35,036 nt of DNA from assembly GCA_021812705.1 (NCBI GenBank), contig JAKAMT010000012.1, positions 1 to 35,036 on the forward strand. Reading direction: 5' to 3'. The DNA comes from Bacteroidota bacterium. GTDB lineage: Bacteria > Bacteroidota > Ignavibacteria > Ignavibacteriales > Melioribacteraceae. The notes beneath the pieces were generated by a model. That model saw nothing but the letters and a program-made list of their open reading frames with translations, did no database searches and was not told the DNA's origin. Of this stretch, positions 32,029 to 35,036 are shown one piece after another. Both the position numbers and the translations under genes were made by a program. How positions within the stretch are numbered: the first letter of the stretch is position 1; each line of letters starts with the position of its first letter.

Positions 32029-33726
32029 ATGTTAAGCGAAAAATTTAGAGAATTGGGTCTATCGGAAGAATCACTTCATGCAATAAAGACAAAAGGGTTT
32101 GAAGAACCCACTGAAATTCAGAGCAAGATTATTCCGCTTGTTCTTCAAAATAAAATCGATCTGATTGGACAGGCGCAGACCGGGACAGGTAAAACCGCGG
32201 CGTTTGCACTGCCGATTATTGAGATGCTTGAACCCAAAAAAGGAACTCTTCAGGCGCTTGTTTTAGTTCCGACAAGAGAATTGGCCATTCAGGTATCGGA
32301 AGAATTTAATTCACTCCGCGGCAATAAAAATATTCACGCTGCCCCCATTTATGGAGGACAGTCCTACGATACACAATTGCGTAAAATTAAAAAGGGGGTT
32401 GACGTAATTGTAGCCACTCCCGGCAGAATGATAGACCTGCTTGATAAAAAAAGTATCTCCCTTTCGCAGGTTTCATTTGTTGTGCTTGATGAAGCGGATG
32501 AAATGTTAAATATGGGCTTCATTGAAGATATTGAAGACATTCTGGGCAGGACCAATCAAGATAGAAGAACTCTTCTATTTTCAGCCACTATGCCAGATCG
32601 TATTGCATCGCTAGCAAAAAGATATATGGGTAAGCGAGAAATTATCCGCACAAAACATTCAGGCGAAACAACCAGTTTGACAGATCAAATTTATTACGAA
32701 GTTAAAGAGTCTGATAAATTGGATGCTCTTTGCCGCATAATTGACACTACGGTGGAATTTTACGGGATTGTTTTTTGCCGTACTAAAAATGATGTGGATA
32801 ATGTTGTATCAAAACTTACGGATAGAGGCTATGATACGGATGGCCTTCATGGAGATATCTCACAGAACATCCGCGAAAAGATTCTGTCTAAATTCAGGAA
32901 TAAAAAAATAAACGTTTTGATAGCTACAGATGTAGCCGCCCGCGGATTGGATATAGATGAGCTTACGCATGTTATAAATTATTCTCTGCCGCAGGATCCG
33001 GAAGCATATCTTCACAGAATTGGCAGAACAGGTAGAGCCGGCAAAGAGGGAACAGCTATCACTTTTATTTCGCCGGAAGAACACCGCAAACTCATGTTTA
33101 TCAAAAACTTTGCCCAAACAGAGATCAGAAAAGAAAGAATACCCGGCATTAAGGAAGTGATAAATTTTAAAAAAGAGAAGATTGCAGGCGATCTTAAGAC
33201 GCTTATAGAATTCGGCGTTCCTCACAATTACTCCGTTCTTGCCAAGGAGATGATGAAGAATTACAATCCTGAAGATGTGATTGCGGCTCTCCTTAAATAT
33301 ACATATCAAAATGATCTTGAAGAGAAGAACTACGCCATAATACATGATCTGTTTGAACGGAAAAAAAATTATGAAAAAAATGATGACCGTCCATTCAGCA
33401 GAAAAGAATACTCCAGAGATGAAAAAAGAAACAGAAAAAATTCCGAGACAAGAAACAGATTTGAGAAAAAAGACAAATTCAAATCCGATAAAGGTAAAGC
33501 ACGATTGTTTTTCTCTCAGGGCAAAAAAGACGGATTAACTGCCCCGGCGCTCCTTAAGATATTAAAAAAGAAAGCAAAAATTGATTCGGAAAAGATAACC
33601 GGAATTCAGATTTCTGAGACGTTTTCGTTTTTTAATGCAGCTCCTAAAGAGGCTGAAATTATTATTCAGAAATTGAACCGGAATAAAGAAGACCGTCCAT
33701 TAGTTGAACTTGCGAAATCAAAATAG
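32029..33726 (+). CDS. DEAD-box RNA helicase with DbpA-type RNA-binding domain
   Basis: 565 residues. Helicase motifs in order: Q motif (FEEPTEIQSKIIP), I (AQTGTGKTAAF), Ia (PTRELAIQV), TPGRMIDLL, II (DEADEM), III (SATMP), IV (GIVFCRTK), V (ATDVAARGLDI) and VI (HRIGRTGRAGK). After a dimerisation-like region comes a Lys/Arg-rich linker (about 440-485), then a DbpA RNA-binding domain (RLFFSQGKKDGLTAPALLKIL to VELAK). It is of the CshA/DeaD class, which unwinds rRNA and mRNA structures in ribosome assembly and cold adaptation. The long leader suggests post-transcriptional control, which is inference. A hairpin follows the stop by 9 bases. Confidence 0.93.
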   Translation: MLSEKFRELGLSEESLHAIKTKGFEEPTEIQSKIIPLVLQNKIDLIGQAQTGTGKTAAFALPIIEMLEPKKGTLQALVLVPTRELAIQVSEEFNSLRGNKNIHAAPIYGGQSYDTQLRKIKKGVDVIVATPGRMIDLLDKKSISLSQVSFVVLDEADEMLNMGFIEDIEDILGRTNQDRRTLLFSATMPDRIASLAKRYMGKREIIRTKHSGETTSLTDQIYYEVKESDKLDALCRIIDTTVEFYGIVFCRTKNDVDNVVSKLTDRGYDTDGLHGDISQNIREKILSKFRNKKINVLIATDVAARGLDIDELTHVINYSLPQDPEAYLHRIGRTGRAGKEGTAITFISPEEHRKLMFIKNFAQTEIRKERIPGIKEVINFKKEKIAGDLKTLIEFGVPHNYSVLAKEMMKNYNPEDVIAALLKYTYQNDLEEKNYAIIHDLFERKKNYEKNDDRPFSRKEYSRDEKRNRKNSETRNRFEKKDKFKSDKGKARLFFSQGKKDGLTAPALLKILKKKAKIDSEKITGIQISETFSFFNAAPKEAEIIIQKLNRNKEDRPLVELAKSK

Positions 33727-33735
33727 CGTTATATA

Positions 33736-33758
33736 TTTGTGTCTGAAATAGACACAAA
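33736..33758 (+). terminator. Hairpin after the helicase gene, possible attenuator
   Basis: Perfect 8-bp stem TTTGTGTC/GACACAAA with loop TGAAATA, followed by AATTTTATT, a poor T tract. It lies 9 bases after the helicase stop and 10 bases before ATG 33769 of the next gene, so it may end or dampen transcription, or mask that start region. Confidence 0.45.
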
Positions 33759-33768
33759 AATTTTATTC

Positions 33769-34173
33769 ATGAAAGATTCGCATAGAGATATGATAAAACC
33801 GGATAAATTTTTAATAATCTGGCTTCAGGCAGTTAAAAGCGGAAGCATTGAAAATATAATGGCTCTTTATGACAAAAACGCGCTCCTTATTCCCACGTTT
33901 TCGAATAAAGTGTTAAATACCCCGTCTAAAATAAAAGATTATTTCGTTACTCTGCAGAAACGACGTAAGCTAAATGTGAAATTGCATCCCAAAACCGTGC
34001 ACCTGCAGAGAATAAACGATACGGTTTATTCTGTGTCCGGAATATATCAGTGGCAGTTTGAAGTGGAAAACGAACTGCTCAGCTTTGAAGCTAGGTTTAG
34101 CTTCGTCTTTGATATCAATAAAAAAAGTCCTATAATAAATCATCATTCATCGCAAGTGCCCAGAATGATTTAA
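33769..34173 (+). CDS. CaMKII association domain-like / SnoaL-like small protein
   Basis: 134 residues from ATG 33769. GTG 33739 is in frame but sits inside a hairpin stem, so I prefer the ATG. The fold is a cone-shaped NTF2/SnoaL domain: a helical start (FLIIWLQAVKSGSIENIMALY), ALLIPTFSNKVLNTPSKIKDYF, VYSVSGIYQWQF, SFEARFSFVFDIN and the end IINHHSSQVP. That last motif is typical of the calcium/calmodulin kinase II association domain family and its bacterial relatives. These form dimers or larger rings and may bind small ligands; no kinase is attached here. Function unknown. Placed between the helicase and a membrane protein. Confidence 0.75.
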   Translation: MKDSHRDMIKPDKFLIIWLQAVKSGSIENIMALYDKNALLIPTFSNKVLNTPSKIKDYFVTLQKRRKLNVKLHPKTVHLQRINDTVYSVSGIYQWQFEVENELLSFEARFSFVFDINKKSPIINHHSSQVPRMI

Positions 34174-34258
34174 ATAATAAATTATACACAAAATAGATTC
34201 TTTGGGGAATAATCTCTTCTTTTAAAATGGGTATTACGGTATATCTTGAGGGAATAGT

Positions 34259-34738
34259 ATGAAGTTCTTAAAACATAATTATGTAATTATGGTTGTAGCT
34301 GCAATTACCATCTCCATCCTTATTTTGAACATATTTTTTGATATTTATCCTATCCTTGCGGTAATTAATTATTTGGAAGGTAATAAATATTATTGGGTGA
34401 TTCCGGTTGGCTCTGCTGTTATACTGGTGTTGATGTTGTTCAAAAGAAATATGAACAGAAAAATTGCCAATGAAAAAGCGATTCTATTCAGCGCAACGAT
34501 TAGAACTATACAGGACCTTCTGCAAAATTCCAACTCTTCCATGCAGCTTTTAATAATGGATATGAATGAAGAAGGTGTTAATCCGGAACTTATAAGGAAC
34601 GCAGAAAAAAATATTTATGAACTGAACCGTTTGATTGGTGTTCTGGCCTCGATTGATCCTGAAAGAATTAAATTAAAAGAGCTTAACGAGAACCTTTCTA
34701 TAATTCACATGGAAGAGAAATCCACACCGGCCGTTTGA
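34259..34738 (+). CDS. Two-span membrane protein with DHp-like helix pair, no kinase domain
   Basis: 159 residues. Two membrane spans (about 7-30 and 45-62) are followed by a soluble helical region (AILFSATIRTIQDLLQNSNS, then SSMQLLIMDMNEEG and LIRNAEKNIYELNRLIGVL). The spacing resembles a histidine-kinase dimerisation helix pair, but the phospho-acceptor His is missing and there is no ATPase domain. It could be a truncated sensor that docks to another kinase, or an unrelated helical protein. GAGGG 6 bases before the ATG supports the start. The C-terminus is a short tail after SIDPERIKLKELNENL. Confidence 0.65.
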   Translation: MKFLKHNYVIMVVAAITISILILNIFFDIYPILAVINYLEGNKYYWVIPVGSAVILVLMLFKRNMNRKIANEKAILFSATIRTIQDLLQNSNSSMQLLIMDMNEEGVNPELIRNAEKNIYELNRLIGVLASIDPERIKLKELNENLSIIHMEEKSTPAV

Positions 34739-34862
34739 AAATGCCTGCAAAATCCTCCTTTTAATCCATTCTCTCCTTAAATAATCTAATCCAATTTGCC
34801 CTTGCAGATTTAATTTATGATTTTAAAGCAGAAAAATTCAATAACTATCCGAGGTGTTAATT

Positions 34863-35036
34863 ATGAAAGAATTGATTGAATTTAAACTGAATGGTAAAAA
34901 AGTAAAATTAGAAGCAGATAGCGATAGGATGCTTTTATGGATTTTGAGAACGGATCTGGAACTCACAGGAACAAAATATGGCTGCGGCGAGGGCTACTGC
35001 GGAAGCTGCACAGTGCTTATTAATAATAAGGCTGAA
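34863..35036 (+). CDS. Molybdenum hydroxylase [2Fe-2S] small subunit (IorA/CoxS-like), 5' part
   Basis: 58 residues are visible before the window ends. FKLNGKKVKLEADSDRMLLWILR starts the ferredoxin-type fold (core KLNGKKVKL), and YGCGEGYCGSCTVLIN carries the first three cluster Cys. This is the small subunit of xanthine dehydrogenase / isoquinoline oxidoreductase / CO dehydrogenase-type enzymes. The second, all-helical [2Fe-2S] domain and the molybdopterin subunit would lie to the right. GAGGTG 6 bases upstream makes the start firm. Substrate cannot be told. Confidence 0.9.
   Translation, partial: MKELIEFKLNGKKVKLEADSDRMLLWILRTDLELTGTKYGCGEGYCGSCTVLINNKAE

Noticed and set aside
33736-33768. 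GTG 33739 as the start of the CaMKII association domain-like gene
   Set aside because: The codon is buried in a perfect hairpin stem, has no ribosome site, and adds ten residues outside the family fold.
1-35036. CRISPR array, prophage, restriction or toxin-antitoxin system
   Set aside because: No regularly spaced repeats, phage structural genes, integrases or nuclease pairs seen; nearly all sequence is assigned to housekeeping or small unknown genes.

Overview
The window (about 35 kb, AT-rich, near 40% GC by eye) looks like bacterial chromosome. The best lineage guess is the Ignavibacteria / wider Bacteroidota-Chlorobi group. This is inferred from gene content and style, not from a marker gene: a DUF5683 protein directly after parB, a folP-cdaA pair without cdaR, an NTP_transf_4/beta-helix sugar nucleotidyltransferase, a nifJ-linked dihydroorotate dehydrogenase-like gene, and an NADH-linked [FeFe] hydrogenase. 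It suggests a fermentative or facultatively anaerobic organism.

Layout. (1) 1-3786, + strand: the tail of a response regulator and a translationally coupled trimeric NAD(H)-linked [FeFe] hydrogenase (NuoE-like, NuoF-like, catalytic HydA). (2) 3797-3918: a 120-bp MITE-like element with 16-bp perfect terminal inverted repeats. (3) 3937-5641, +: a small DUF5808 membrane protein and a membrane histidine kinase, whose 3' end overlaps the convergent ispE. (4) 5601-10545, - strand: three family 9 glycosyltransferases, a homocysteine S-methyltransferase and ispE, tightly packed. (5) 10698-13579, -: a sugar nucleotidyltransferase-like protein and the RqcH/NFACT ribosome rescue factor. (6) 13773-17293, +: a PASTA protein, rpe, folP and the c-di-AMP synthase cdaA. 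(7) 17421-22333, +: a UPF0173 hydrolase, parA, parB, four poorly characterised genes and aroQ. (8) 22409-25890, +: a MerR-type regulator whose 3' end runs into tRNA-Pro(GGG), an intrinsic terminator, then purF, pgsA and ftsY. (9) 26222-30887, +: full-length nifJ (pyruvate:ferredoxin/flavodoxin oxidoreductase) and its dihydroorotate dehydrogenase-like partner, closed by a terminator. (10) 31019-35036, +: an esterase-fold protein that has lost its catalytic Ser and His, a DEAD-box helicase, a CaMKII-association-domain protein, a two-TM protein with a DHp-like helix pair, and the start of a molybdenum hydroxylase [2Fe-2S] subunit.

How they fit. NifJ makes acetyl-CoA and reduced ferredoxin from pyruvate, and the hydrogenase can vent NADH electrons as H2. 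The NuoF-like subunit is a short form without the extra Fe-S domains of bifurcating enzymes, so direct NADH-linked H2 chemistry is plausible. Most other genes are housekeeping: isoprenoids, folate, purine, shikimate, phospholipid, SRP receptor and chromosome segregation.

I found no CRISPR array, prophage or obvious defence island. The points most worth a second look are the MerR/tRNA overlap with a terminator squeezed in front of purF, the double-mutant pseudo-esterase, the Cys-to-Ser change in the hydrogenase proton-relay motif, and the MITE-like element.
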